From positions 1 through 64,000 of the forward strand of contig CASELF010000027.1 in the NCBI GenBank assembly GCA_949288725.1: a stretch of 64,000 nt of DNA. Direction: 5' to 3'. Numbering within the stretch: position 1 is the stretch's first letter; every line of letters begins with the position of its first letter. Source of the DNA: an uncultured bacterium. GTDB lineage: Bacteria; Cyanobacteriota; Vampirovibrionia; Gastranaerophilales; Gastranaerophilaceae. The notes below the pieces were generated by a model that was given only the letters and a program-made list of their open reading frames with translations, did no database searches and was not told the origin of the DNA. Positions 35,173 through 45,414 of this stretch are shown one piece after another. The translations under genes were made by a program, and so were the position numbers.

Positions 35173-37722
35173 ATGAGAACAACGAATTTATTACAATCAT
35201 ACATAAGAAATAATCCCAACACACAGCAATATCAATCAGATAAAGTATCTAAAGATTTTGATGTTCACAGAGAACTGACCAATAGAACATTTATAAAACC
35301 TTTGCCAAGTAATGGTAAATTACTAAATCCTACAATAATGGATTATCCTGCAGAGATACAAAAAGACATAAATTATGATATAAAAGCCTTTTATCACGCA
35401 ATAAAAGGGGAAGCAAACGACCACGAATTAGGACGATTGAATGATGTAGGTATGAAATTTGGAGGTTTGGTACTTGCAGCATACCTATTTACAAAAAAAC
35501 AAACACCAAAAACTAAATTATTTGAATTTATAGGATTTGGAACATTTTTTGCAGCAATGGATTTATGGCCAAAATTATTCATCCAACTTCCTGCACAACT
35601 GGTTCACGGATTTAATGTAAGACAATATTATGAAGACAACTACGGAAGAAAGAAATTATTCTATCAAGATCACCAATTTATTCCTTGGGATTTGTACAAG
35701 GATGATGAAATCAACAGAATTGGTGACAGATTAGGCATACCAAAGGATATTCCAAACAGAAGAAACGCAATCCAAGAAAAAATGCGTCAAATAGCATTAC
35801 AAAATAACACATTATGGATGTTGACATCAGGTTTTGCAACACCTCTAATAAGTGCTTTGCTATGTAATGCTCTTGATAAACCTGTAAACAAATTGGCAGA
35901 TCAACATATGGATAAATTTGCAAACAATTTACTTGTAAACTTTACCAAAGAAATTCCGAAATATGATTTCAGCCAAAATACAGAAGCATTAAACAAAATC
36001 TTGACAGAAAACACAGGAAAACCAATAACCAAAGACGTATATAACGCAATATTCAGCAATATGCGAGAAGGCTTGGATAAAGTAGTAAGTGACGGATTAG
36101 AAGAGGATCTGAAAATATTATTACCACAAAATCAAGATTACAAGGTTACAGAATCCAGTGTAAAAACAATCCAAGATACAGTAAGACAACTTCTAAAACC
36201 AGCAAATCTGCCTAAAGAAATAATTGAGCAAATTCTACCAAACGCAGAAAATTTAACAGAAGAATTTAAAAATCGCGGATTGATAAATGGTACATACAAA
36301 GAATTTTCAGAACATGTAAAAGCATTACAGAAGATATTGCAAAACAACATAAATGCAGCAGCTTCAGGACTGGATGAAGGAGCAAGAGAAGTTCTTGAAT
36401 TCCATACCTCAAGACTTCTACATGCTAATTCAATCCAAAAAGATGCCCCAATTTATAAGGTACTAAAATTTGAACCTGCAAACATACTTACACCTGAAAT
36501 AGCAAAAACATTAAAAACTGTAAGTCAAAGATTAAATACTTTTAAAGCAGAAAATGCAATTTTAGACAGATACTCTTATATAAAAACAGCCCAAGCACCT
36601 GAAACAGGACTTGCAAACCTTTGGAACAATATGTCTGAAAAGATATTTTCAACAATGAACTTTACAAAGGATGAAATAAAACTTGCAAGAATAGACAACG
36701 AAATCGCAACAGAAATATTACGAAATAAGATGGAAGCAATAGTTGCAGACAAGGCAAGTTATGAGAAATTCATAAGCACAATGGAATCATTACTTTCAAA
36801 CTTATACAGTAAATCATCACCAATGGATATGACACAAGAAGAAAACTTATATAAAACAATAGTAAATTCAACTTGTGACAATGCGACACAGACATTATTG
36901 AAAAACGGAATGAAGCATACAGCAGAAAGCATTGGGGGAATTATTGACGGTAATAACAACTTAGTATCACCAAACACCTCAGCAAGACACTTGATGATGA
37001 AATTTGTTGAAGACAGAATAAATGGTGTAAAAAGTTCATTCTACAGATTCTTAAACTTTGCAGACCTATATTACAGAATAGCGCACCTGGATGGTCATGA
37101 CACAGCAATATTAAATAACAGAATACCAAGAGAAATCAAAGAAGAAATGGTTGAATTGGCAAAAACAGTTATGCTGGAAGGTCATAATGCAGATTTCTCA
37201 GTAAAATTCTGGCAATTAAGAAATCCTGAACCAAACAGAAATGACTATTCACAAATCGAAACTGAAGGCGGAAAAGTAATAAACAAATACTTTGGAGTTG
37301 GAGAAAAAGAATGCGTTGAATTTGGTGCAGACAGACATTATTACGAAAGCGTAATGAGATTAATGTATGGAGAAGACTTGCACCCTGACACATTAGCAAA
37401 AATAAACAACTCAGGTTTCTTTGAAGACTTTAAAAAATTCAGAAAAGATGTAATGGAACTTATTGGTGGAGAAAGTTACTTCGCAAAACCTAACCATATA
37501 ATAAGCGGAGCAACAAGAAAAGCATCTTCAGAAGAAAAATTCATCTTAACAGGATGTACACCGGCAGATATAGCATACAAAGCATTCCACAACAAATTTA
37601 ACAGTGGAAAATGGTTCAGTGTATTTGGAAAATTAGGAGCAGGACTAATTGGAGTAACATTACTGGCACAATTGCTTATCGGAAGGAACAAAAATCCTTG
37701 GAAGCAGAAGGAGGATAAATAA
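35173..37722 (+). CDS. Unknown 849-residue membrane-associated protein (second gene of GH13 operon)
   Basis: The protein has a polar N-terminus, hydrophobic stretches around 95-105 (FGGLVLAAYLF), 117-132 (FIGFGTFFAAMDLW), 218-232 (MLTSGFATPLISALLC), a long helical middle of about 500 residues, and a final hydrophobic segment (GKLGAGLIGVTLLAQLLIG) just before the C-terminus. This suggests membrane tethering at both ends with a large soluble helical domain. I recognise no family. The start follows the previous stop with no gap, and the stop overlaps the GH13 start by one base behind GGAGG. Confidence 0.82.
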   Translation: MRTTNLLQSYIRNNPNTQQYQSDKVSKDFDVHRELTNRTFIKPLPSNGKLLNPTIMDYPAEIQKDINYDIKAFYHAIKGEANDHELGRLNDVGMKFGGLVLAAYLFTKKQTPKTKLFEFIGFGTFFAAMDLWPKLFIQLPAQLVHGFNVRQYYEDNYGRKKLFYQDHQFIPWDLYKDDEINRIGDRLGIPKDIPNRRNAIQEKMRQIALQNNTLWMLTSGFATPLISALLCNALDKPVNKLADQHMDKFANNLLVNFTKEIPKYDFSQNTEALNKILTENTGKPITKDVYNAIFSNMREGLDKVVSDGLEEDLKILLPQNQDYKVTESSVKTIQDTVRQLLKPANLPKEIIEQILPNAENLTEEFKNRGLINGTYKEFSEHVKALQKILQNNINAAASGLDEGAREVLEFHTSRLLHANSIQKDAPIYKVLKFEPANILTPEIAKTLKTVSQRLNTFKAENAILDRYSYIKTAQAPETGLANLWNNMSEKIFSTMNFTKDEIKLARIDNEIATEILRNKMEAIVADKASYEKFISTMESLLSNLYSKSSPMDMTQEENLYKTIVNSTCDNATQTLLKNGMKHTAESIGGIIDGNNNLVSPNTSARHLMMKFVEDRINGVKSSFYRFLNFADLYYRIAHLDGHDTAILNNRIPREIKEEMVELAKTVMLEGHNADFSVKFWQLRNPEPNRNDYSQIETEGGKVINKYFGVGEKECVEFGADRHYYESVMRLMYGEDLHPDTLAKINNSGFFEDFKKFRKDVMELIGGESYFAKPNHIISGATRKASSEEKFILTGCTPADIAYKAFHNKFNSGKWFSVFGKLGAGLIGVTLLAQLLIGRNKNPWKQKEDK

Positions 37723-39554
37723 TGATTACTCTAAATTTAACTCCAGAAACTAAAAATAGCCAATATACTAAATATGGAAAAGGAAACAACATGAATTCTT
37801 TGTATAACAAAATTACATTTGGAGCCAACTTTTTAGATAAATATAAAAATACTGCAATAACAAACAATACAACAAATCCAATACAAGAGACAAAAGCAGA
37901 ACAAACTACCCCACAAAAGTTATCCGGCAGTAATTTATTAAGCCAATACTTAGAAGGTGTTGCAATTGCTAACAAACCGGCAGTAAAACCAGTAACAGAA
38001 ATCACTACAGAATCAGTAAAACCATATAAAAATGATTTGAGAACACTATTCCAAACAAACAGAGTTAAACTGTTAGCAATAGTACCAAGAACATTTAATG
38101 CACAAGACAAAAACGGAAACGAATATATTGACGGTAATGAAATTTGCGGAACATTTCTCAACGCAATAAATCGTCTTGATGAAGTAAAAGCAGAAGGTTT
38201 CAACACCTTACACGTTCTGCCTATAAACCCACCCGGCAAAGAAAATGCAATGGGAACAGCAGGTTCTGTATATTCACCGGAGGATTTATTAAAAATAGAT
38301 CCGATGTTAATCGATAAAAATGATCCACGTTCAGATAAAGAACAATTTAAAGCCTTTGTTGATGCTTGTCACAACAGAGGAATAAGAGTAATGGTAGATT
38401 TGCCAAGTTGTGCATCATTTACGCTATATGAAAACAAACCTGAGTTGATGGCACACGAAAGAAACGGCTTAGCAAAAACACCACAAGGCTGGTACGATAT
38501 CAGAATGTTTGAACCTTGGGAAGATGAAGGCAAAAGAACATTAAACCCTGAACTTCTTGAATATCACAGAAAATTTGTTGATATGATGATAGATGCAGGA
38601 GTTGATGGTATCAGAGCAGATGTAGCCAGAGCAAAACCTGTTGAATTTTGGGACATTATAATTCCATATTCAAGAAAACGAAATCCTGAATTTGCCTGGT
38701 TAGCAGAAACATATACTTATGAAGACGCTTCCCCTCAAGCAAATATGCCATACGACAGACCGGAAGATTCCTTAAGAGCAGGATTTGACGCATATTACGG
38801 ACAATATCACATATTCCACGAATGGAATACTGCAAAAGAATTGCACAATTATGTTATTGATAATCTTAATATGTCATACAGACTTGAAAAGGGTAAATCA
38901 TTAATCGGCTCATTTGCAACCCACGATGATATTTCACCAATGTACCACGGTGGAACGGTATATTGCAATTTAACATCAGGATTGCAAGCGACATTACCAA
39001 TGCTAAACCCTTACGCAGTTGATGGTTTCCAATCAGGAGATTACTATAACTATAAATATGGAAACACCTATTCTGAAAAAACACAAACAGATTCCAACGA
39101 GATGAAAACACACCCAGGAAGATTAGACATATTCAACCTGTCACGCAAACCGGGTGGAGATAATCCTGAAATTGGACAATTCTTTGCAGATGCAATGAAA
39201 TTTAGAGATAAATATCAAGATTTAATAACAACAGGATCTTATATTGTACTAAACAAAGACGGCGATAAAAAAGATCAAATTATTGCATTTGCAAGACACA
39301 AAAGAGGTAAAACACTTTTAGTTATAGCAAACCGTAACGTTAATAGAAGAACAACAGGAAAAGTTATTGTTCCAACCCTAAAAGAACACCAAAAACTTGA
39401 AAACTTGCTTCCATCATACGGAGAAGAAAGTAAATTCCAAGTATCACAAGGAAAAGTTACGGTAGACTTAGGCCCGGGCAGAATTCACGTATTTGAAATA
39501 GATACTCCATATATTGAATCCTACACAAACCAAGTATATAAACAAAATATTTAA
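37722..39554 (+). CDS. GH13 (alpha-amylase superfamily) enzyme
   Basis: After a ~100-residue N-terminal extension (with KITFGANFL near residue 30) comes a TIM barrel with all three GH13 catalytic residues: Asp300 in GIRADVA, Glu329 in LAETYTYED and Asp402 in FATHDD. Region I is IRVMVDLPSCAS. The C-terminus is a beta domain. Such enzymes act on alpha-glucans or alpha-glucosides as hydrolases or transglycosylases. No signal peptide is visible, so the location is uncertain. It is the third gene of an operon with two unknown membrane proteins. An internal ATG at 37791 is possible, but GGAGG favours 37722. Confidence 0.88.
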   Translation: MITLNLTPETKNSQYTKYGKGNNMNSLYNKITFGANFLDKYKNTAITNNTTNPIQETKAEQTTPQKLSGSNLLSQYLEGVAIANKPAVKPVTEITTESVKPYKNDLRTLFQTNRVKLLAIVPRTFNAQDKNGNEYIDGNEICGTFLNAINRLDEVKAEGFNTLHVLPINPPGKENAMGTAGSVYSPEDLLKIDPMLIDKNDPRSDKEQFKAFVDACHNRGIRVMVDLPSCASFTLYENKPELMAHERNGLAKTPQGWYDIRMFEPWEDEGKRTLNPELLEYHRKFVDMMIDAGVDGIRADVARAKPVEFWDIIIPYSRKRNPEFAWLAETYTYEDASPQANMPYDRPEDSLRAGFDAYYGQYHIFHEWNTAKELHNYVIDNLNMSYRLEKGKSLIGSFATHDDISPMYHGGTVYCNLTSGLQATLPMLNPYAVDGFQSGDYYNYKYGNTYSEKTQTDSNEMKTHPGRLDIFNLSRKPGGDNPEIGQFFADAMKFRDKYQDLITTGSYIVLNKDGDKKDQIIAFARHKRGKTLLVIANRNVNRRTTGKVIVPTLKEHQKLENLLPSYGEESKFQVSQGKVTVDLGPGRIHVFEIDTPYIESYTNQVYKQNI

Positions 39555-40285
39555 GTAATATAAAAAACTAAATTAACTAAAAAATCTGCAACAAGCATAT
39601 ATATAGTTGAAAGGATGGCAGCCTGAGTAGTTGAATAACCGACTTCTTTGGCTCCACCTTTTGTTTCATATCCCTTAGATGCGCAGACAAGAGCAATCAA
39701 AGCACCAAAGATACAAGCCTTTAACAAACTTATATAAATATCTTTAGTCGCCATCCAAGCCCAAGCAGATGCCATATATCTTGCGGGGTTAAGATTAATA
39801 GTACCCCAAGCAATAACCATACCACCAACAATGCCAATAAATTCAGCGATAAGAACCACCATAGGAACTGTTATTGCAGAAGCAATAATTCTTGGAGTGA
39901 AATAATAACCGACAGGACTAATTTTTAACGTTTTAATCGCATCAACTTGAGAAGTAACTTGCATATTAGCAATCTCAGCAGAAATAGCAGTCCCTGCTCT
40001 TGCGCCAATTGCAAGTGCAACAAACCCAGGAGCAATTTCTCTAATCATAACAACAGCGATTGTTCCACCAATATAAGCTTCAGCACCTGTCATCAAAAAT
40101 TCCTTTGAAACCTGAATTGCAATAACTGCTGCTGAAATAAAAACAATAATAAGCGATATAGGCAATGAATCATAACTTATAGCCGCTGCTTGAGAAACAA
40201 CATTTTTGAATTTAACATTTCCGCCCAAAATATACTTCAAGCATTCAAACAAATTTTGTACGCATAATCCTAAAAATTTAATCAA
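39551..40285 (-). CDS. mlaE: MlaE-family ABC transporter permease
   Basis: The 244-residue protein has the MlaE/YrbE permease pattern: LPISLIIVFISAAVIAIQVS, EIAPGFVALAIGARAGTAISAEIANM and SQVDAIKTLKISPVGYY. MlaE moves phospholipids between inner and outer membranes together with an ATPase and an MCE-domain protein, neither of which is adjacent. It starts with TTG after AAAGGGG. It is convergent with the GH13 gene (4-base overlap). Its presence supports an outer membrane. Confidence 0.9.
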   Translation of the reverse strand: MIKFLGLCVQNLFECLKYILGGNVKFKNVVSQAAAISYDSLPISLIIVFISAAVIAIQVSKEFLMTGAEAYIGGTIAVVMIREIAPGFVALAIGARAGTAISAEIANMQVTSQVDAIKTLKISPVGYYFTPRIIASAITVPMVVLIAEFIGIVGGMVIAWGTINLNPARYMASAWAWMATKDIYISLLKACIFGALIALVCASKGYETKGGAKEVGYSTTQAAILSTIYMLVADFLVNLVFYIT

Positions 40286-40396
40286 AACTAGCCCCTTTTG
40301 CCTAACTGTAGATAATATAACACAAAAATTCAGAAAACAAAAATATTGACTTATAAAACAAAATCATTAAATAAAAACTGAGAGGAGCGAATAATA

Positions 40397-40900
40397 ATGT
40401 CAGTGAATAGTATTTCATCAACAAACAATTATAGCATAACCCAATCAACACAAAATAAACTTAGCGAAGAAACGAAAAGAAAATTACAAGCCTTGGGGAT
40501 TGACCCATCAACCGTAACTTCAGAATCTCAAGCCCAAGCCCTAATTGCATCTGCACAACAACGAATACAAGAAACGCAAAATGAAAGTTCTTCCAAAGGA
40601 ACTTGTACATCAAGCGAAAGTGAACTAATTTCAAGGGCAAAAGATTTGGCATCGAAATTAAATATTTCAACCTCAAGCAATGACTCTTTAGAAAATCTGA
40701 TTGATAAACTCACTTCAAAACTTAATATACTACAAATAGACAATAATAATACTAGCAATAAGGATGAATTAAACCAATATAAAAACGAACTGAGTTCCAT
40801 ACAAAATGAATATTCCAGCATAAGTGAAAACCAAAACACATTACTCAATGCAATGAATATGACAGCAAATATTAATAAAATGATGCTTGGAATAAAATAA
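40397..40900 (+). CDS. Ser/Asn-rich helical protein, unknown
   Basis: The 167-residue protein starts behind GAGAGGAG. It has a Ser/Thr/Asn-rich N-terminus, a helical motif LQALGIDPSTVTSESQAQAL near residue 30, and a coiled-coil C-terminal half (YKNELSSIQNEYSSISENQN). No signal peptide or family is recognised. It has a strong terminator, so it is a single-gene unit. Confidence 0.72.
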   Translation: MSVNSISSTNNYSITQSTQNKLSEETKRKLQALGIDPSTVTSESQAQALIASAQQRIQETQNESSSKGTCTSSESELISRAKDLASKLNISTSSNDSLENLIDKLTSKLNILQIDNNNTSNKDELNQYKNELSSIQNEYSSISENQNTLLNAMNMTANINKMMLGIK

Positions 40901-40934
40901 ATAAACTAACAATTATTGTTCATAAACTATAAGT

Positions 40935-40960
40935 AACCTCACAACTAAAGTGAGGTTTTT
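40935..40960 (+). terminator. Terminator after the Ser/Asn-rich gene
   Basis: AACCTCAC and GTGAGGTT enclose a 7-base loop and continue into TTTTT. Confidence 0.82.
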
Positions 40961-40970
40961 GTTTAGAAAT

Positions 40971-40999
40971 TTGACTTAAAATATAAAAATTTATAAAAT
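40971..40999 (+). promoter_or_regulatory. Promoter of the 41-kb secreted-protein gene
   Basis: TTGACT (40971-40976), a 17-base spacer and TAAAAT (40994-40999) lie just before the AAAGGAGAG ribosome site. Confidence 0.68.
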
Positions 41000-41016
41000 A
41001 AACAAAAGGAGAGTTT

Positions 41017-41958
41017 ATGAACAAAATATATGATTTAATGGCATTAACGCTATTAGTTTTAGCAATAATATGTATTATATACAACCAAAATTTTACACAA
41101 CCTAAAGAACAACAACCCTCCAATGTCAATCAAGAAACATTACAAAAACTCTCTCAACAACAAGACCCCCTAAAATATTACCCACCTATAGAAACAGAAA
41201 ATACTGCACTAAAAATAAAAGTAAATTATCCGGATTCACTCAGTTGGAAAACAAAAAAAGAGATATACGAAATCCGAAAAAAATATATAGAAAGGTCAAT
41301 ATTTAATAACCCCAATTATGAACCCTCAGAAGAAGTTTTTGGACAAATCCAAGACAGAAAACCTTGGATTGCAAATTATATATGCGAAAAAACAAACGGA
41401 GAATCTCCTGTAGAAGGGCCGTCAGAAGAAGCAAGATTTATTAATAATCCGACAATACTTTTGGGTTTAGAATATCCGTTTATATTTCACGATGTAACGG
41501 ATTTTACTTTTTGCGATACAAATTTATCAACAATAATACCAACCTCAGTAACATATAATGGTCCTGAAAAAGAAATTACCGTAGAATATCAACATCTGCC
41601 GTTTTCAACAAAAGGGAATAACACCTTTTACCAATTTAACGGTATAAACGCAAGAGACTTAGGTTATAAATACATTTATTTGGACAAAGAAAAGACAACA
41701 TACGATATAGAATTTAAAAATGAGACAAATATTTCAAATGAAGTATTTGAATTGAATAACTTTATCCATCTTGGGTACTCCTGCAAAGTTGAAGGAGGCT
41801 GTAACAATGGCTCCCCACGTCAAGAATTTGTAGAATTTAAAAACAATACCCCAAACAAAGAAAAAGGGAAAATTATATACCTAAAATTATGGAAAGAAAA
41901 ACCTCAAAATCCAAAACAAAAAGCAGATATAACAGAAATAATAAGATTTAAACAATAG
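41017..41958 (+). CDS. Unknown exported or membrane-anchored protein with paired cysteines
   Basis: The 313-residue protein starts with one membrane helix (about 8-25, MALTLLVLAIICIIY), then a Gln/Pro-rich stalk and a larger domain likely outside the cytoplasm. Four cysteines are in the second part (NYICEK, FTFCDT, GYSCKVEGGCNNG) and could form disulfides. No family is recognised. It has its own promoter and is followed by tRNA-Thr. Confidence 0.72.
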   Translation: MNKIYDLMALTLLVLAIICIIYNQNFTQPKEQQPSNVNQETLQKLSQQQDPLKYYPPIETENTALKIKVNYPDSLSWKTKKEIYEIRKKYIERSIFNNPNYEPSEEVFGQIQDRKPWIANYICEKTNGESPVEGPSEEARFINNPTILLGLEYPFIFHDVTDFTFCDTNLSTIIPTSVTYNGPEKEITVEYQHLPFSTKGNNTFYQFNGINARDLGYKYIYLDKEKTTYDIEFKNETNISNEVFELNNFIHLGYSCKVEGGCNNGSPRQEFVEFKNNTPNKEKGKIIYLKLWKEKPQNPKQKADITEIIRFKQ

Positions 41959-41984
41959 AATTGCTGGACTGGTGAAAAATATTG

Positions 41985-41993
41985 TGCTAAAAT
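41985..41993 (+). promoter_or_regulatory. Extended -10 promoter of tRNA-Thr
   Basis: TGCTAAAAT is a TGn-extended -10 element about 43 bases before the tRNA. No -35 is required. Confidence 0.45.
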
Positions 41994-42036
41994 TTGAATG
42001 TTAAAAACGAACAAAGTTGAAACACCAAATAAATAA

Positions 42037-42109
<73 letters not shown>

Positions 42110-42319
42110 TTCTCTATTGAAACTAATTTTCATAATATATTTTAATGATATATTGATAATCTATTATTAAGTGTTATTATAAATCTCGGAATTAAGTTTT
42201 TTAAGAAAAAGAAAAAGATAAAAATAATATAATACAAGGTCTTAAAATTATACTTGTAAAAATTAAGTAAATACATCCAAAACAACTATTCTATTAAATG
42301 GAGAATATACACAAATAAT

Positions 42320-44161
42320 ATGAATGAAGTTATAAATGTATGTTTAGCATGTGATGACAACTATTCCAAGTATGCCGGAGTAGTAATTGCTTCAATACTT
42401 GCAAATGCAAATACAGATGACAGATTAAATTTCTACATTCTTGACGGAGGAATCGCTCAAGAAAATAAACAAAAAATCCAAGAACTAAAATCAATTAAAG
42501 ATTGTGAAATAAACTTTATCGATATAGATGAAAATCTTTTTGAGGATTACAAAAAAGTTCCGACACTAGAACATATTAGTTTTGCAACTTTTTATAGGCT
42601 AAAACTTACATCTTTATTACCTAATGTTGACAAAATTATATATTTAGACTGCGATATGGCTGTAATGACAAGCCTTAAAGAATTATTTGAACTTGATTTT
42701 GGAAACAATTATGCTTATGGTGTTCGAGATATAGGAAAAAAATTACTAAAGAAAAATCCCAATTATGTTAATGCTGGAATGTTATTTTTCAATCTAAAAT
42801 TAATGAGAGAAGATAATATTGAACAAAAATTTTTGGACTATATAAAATCCGGACAACGCTTAAGGTATGCAGACCAAGATATAATAAATGGGGCGATGTT
42901 AGGAAAAATAAAAATAGCAGATGAAGAGTGGAATGTTCAATCAAGTAATTTTACAAATCGTTCAAGTTACACAAACAAACCTAGAATAATTCACTTTATT
43001 GCTAAAAGAAAACCATGGATGTGGGCATCGTTCAGTTATCACAGAAATATATTTTTCAAATATTTACAAATTACTCCTTGGAAATTATCCGACAAAGATT
43101 TAAAACATTGGACAAAAGACAATCAAATAGCATCACTAATTGCGTACCTAAAATATCGACCTCTATTTTTATTAAGACCAAGATTTTATTATGCCGTATA
43201 TAGAACATACATTAAAGATCAAATTTTTAAATTATGTTCAATAAAAGAATATAACGAGACTCATAATATCCTAAGAATCCTCGGAATAAAAATAAAATTT
43301 CCCAAAATTGAATATATAAAAAAACAAAAAGAAAATCCATTCCACTATTACCAGCAAAACAATATTGATATAACTACATTACCCCAAGCAACAGGTCAAA
43401 TAAGAGATATACAACTTGCAGATTTAGCATTACTAAAAGAATTAGATTATGTCTGCAAACAAAACAATCTTCAATATTGGTTAGATGGAGGAACCCAACT
43501 TGGAGCAATACGTCATAAAGGTTTTATTCCGTGGGATGATGATATTGATGTAGGAATGATAAGAGAAGATTACGAAAAAATAATTGAAGCATTCCAAAAA
43601 TCTTCTAGAAACCCCGATATATTTGCAGATTATTATAAAGACAAAACAGAACCTGCACAAATGATTATAAAAATTCAGCATAAAAAATGTAAACATCTAT
43701 TTGTAGACATTTTTCCTTTTGACATATATGGAAAAGCGATTTCAACAGAAGAACAATTGGAAAAATCAAATTATATTAAATCTCAAATTCAAAATATAAG
43801 AAAACGTACTTATATAAATCAACAAGATATAAAAAGAAAAAATGCTGAATTTATGAAAAGCAAAATTCTAACAGGGATAAAAACCCAAAACAAGACAGAA
43901 ACTGATATCGTATGGGGAATAGATTTTCACCATAGATGGAGTAACTGGTTTACTAATTACAATGTAATCTATCCACTAAAACCTATTGAATTTGAAGGGC
44001 AACAATTCCCTTGCATAAATAATCCCAATGAATATTTAACCAGATTATACGGAAACTATATGTCATATCCTAAAAAAATAGGATACGGGCATAGCGCATA
44101 TGTTAATTTGACTGAACAAGACAAAAAAGTTATTGATGAATTAAAAAATTCATTGATTTAA
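42320..44161 (+). CDS. Two-domain glycosyltransferase: GT8 fused to LicD
   Basis: Residues 1-260 are a GT8 glycosyltransferase (NVCLACDDNYSKYAG, DCDM as DxD at 110-112, NAGMLFFNLKLM). Residues about 360-600 are a LicD-type nucleotidyl/phosphotransferase domain (LDGGTQLGAIRHKGFIPWDD plus DIDV). GT8 enzymes add sugars to surface glycans such as lipopolysaccharide core, and LicD-type domains attach phosphocholine or similar phospho-groups to sugars. The fusion implies one polypeptide that both extends and decorates a surface glycan. It lies 210 bases after tRNA-Thr; no Shine-Dalgarno is obvious. Confidence 0.88.
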   Translation: MNEVINVCLACDDNYSKYAGVVIASILANANTDDRLNFYILDGGIAQENKQKIQELKSIKDCEINFIDIDENLFEDYKKVPTLEHISFATFYRLKLTSLLPNVDKIIYLDCDMAVMTSLKELFELDFGNNYAYGVRDIGKKLLKKNPNYVNAGMLFFNLKLMREDNIEQKFLDYIKSGQRLRYADQDIINGAMLGKIKIADEEWNVQSSNFTNRSSYTNKPRIIHFIAKRKPWMWASFSYHRNIFFKYLQITPWKLSDKDLKHWTKDNQIASLIAYLKYRPLFLLRPRFYYAVYRTYIKDQIFKLCSIKEYNETHNILRILGIKIKFPKIEYIKKQKENPFHYYQQNNIDITTLPQATGQIRDIQLADLALLKELDYVCKQNNLQYWLDGGTQLGAIRHKGFIPWDDDIDVGMIREDYEKIIEAFQKSSRNPDIFADYYKDKTEPAQMIIKIQHKKCKHLFVDIFPFDIYGKAISTEEQLEKSNYIKSQIQNIRKRTYINQQDIKRKNAEFMKSKILTGIKTQNKTETDIVWGIDFHHRWSNWFTNYNVIYPLKPIEFEGQQFPCINNPNEYLTRLYGNYMSYPKKIGYGHSAYVNLTEQDKKVIDELKNSLI

Positions 44162-44250
44162 TAAAAATAATAAATCTTACCTCTAAACAAACATATTTAA
44201 TAATTAAAACAAAATGAATTGTAAACGAAAATGGAAAGGAAACAAAAACA

Positions 44251-45288
44251 ATGACCCCATACAATTACGGAGTAATGATAACTTCCTCAATTAATATTGG
44301 AGATGAAATACAAAATACAGCAGCATTAAGATTTTTACCTCAAATAGACGAATATATAAATAGAGAAACAATAAAACATTTTACACCTAAAGATAAAGAA
44401 CACTTAACAAAAGTTATATTAAATGCCTGGTGGATGTGGGAACCCCAAAACTTTCCACCCTCAAAATATATAAAACCATTATTAATTTCAATGCATATAA
44501 AAAAAGAAATACGAAACAAATTTTTAACAAAAGAGGTAAAAGAATATTTAATAAAAAATGGTCCTGTAGGTTGCAGAGACTTAAGCACATATAGATATTT
44601 AGAAGAAAACAATATTCCTGCATATTTTTCAGGATGTTTAACTTTAACCCTACAAAGAAATTATAATATAAAACGCCAAGATTATATTCTTTGTATTGAT
44701 GTTCCTAAAGAAATAGAAGAAAATATAAAACAAAGAACAAACAGAAAAGTTGTTAACATATCACCGTTATTATCACCATACTTTCTTCCGCAACAAAGAT
44801 TAGAAGTCGCAAAACTATATTTAAGGTTAATTCATAATGCACATTGCGTAGTTTCAACAAGACTACATGCGATATTACCTTCGCTTGGACTTGAAACGCC
44901 GGTATTAAGAATTGTTCCGACAGGATACGAGATGGACATAAAAGGGCGAATTGAAGGTATGGAAGATTTTGTACAAAGTATAAAGGAAGAAGACTTTATA
45001 AATACACCGGATGTATATGATTTTGAAAACCCACCACAAAACAGTACAAATCACTTAGAATATAGAAAAAATTTAATAAACAAATGTAAGGAATTTACAG
45101 GTTTTGATAATGAAAAACCAACAATAGAAGATGATTGTGATCCGTTATTAGAGATGTTTCAATTAATACAATACTCACCAATTCAAAACAAAAGAGTGCT
45201 ATATTTTGCACATAACACGGATTTAATAAGAGCATTATTTAAAAAACTTGTATTAAAAGTTAATCGCCATAATTTTCTAGAAAAATAG
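44251..45288 (+). CDS. Polysaccharide pyruvyl transferase family protein
   Basis: The 345-residue protein has NIGDEIQNTAALRFL near the N-terminus and the family landmark VVSTRLHAILPSLGL (near residue 200). This family moves pyruvate ketals onto surface polysaccharide sugars, though some members have other roles in glycan synthesis. It follows the GT8-LicD gene by 89 bases, so both probably act on the same surface polysaccharide. Start follows AAAGGAAAC. Confidence 0.84.
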   Translation: MTPYNYGVMITSSINIGDEIQNTAALRFLPQIDEYINRETIKHFTPKDKEHLTKVILNAWWMWEPQNFPPSKYIKPLLISMHIKKEIRNKFLTKEVKEYLIKNGPVGCRDLSTYRYLEENNIPAYFSGCLTLTLQRNYNIKRQDYILCIDVPKEIEENIKQRTNRKVVNISPLLSPYFLPQQRLEVAKLYLRLIHNAHCVVSTRLHAILPSLGLETPVLRIVPTGYEMDIKGRIEGMEDFVQSIKEEDFINTPDVYDFENPPQNSTNHLEYRKNLINKCKEFTGFDNEKPTIEDDCDPLLEMFQLIQYSPIQNKRVLYFAHNTDLIRALFKKLVLKVNRHNFLEK

Positions 45289-45414
45289 AATTATCCTCCG
45301 AACCATGCTCAAATGTTAATTTTTTGTTTATTTTTTCAAGAAAGATAAAAAAAGGTGTTATAACAAGAATATAGAAAAAAAGACAGAAATATTTAAGAAA
45401 AGGAGATAATTATT

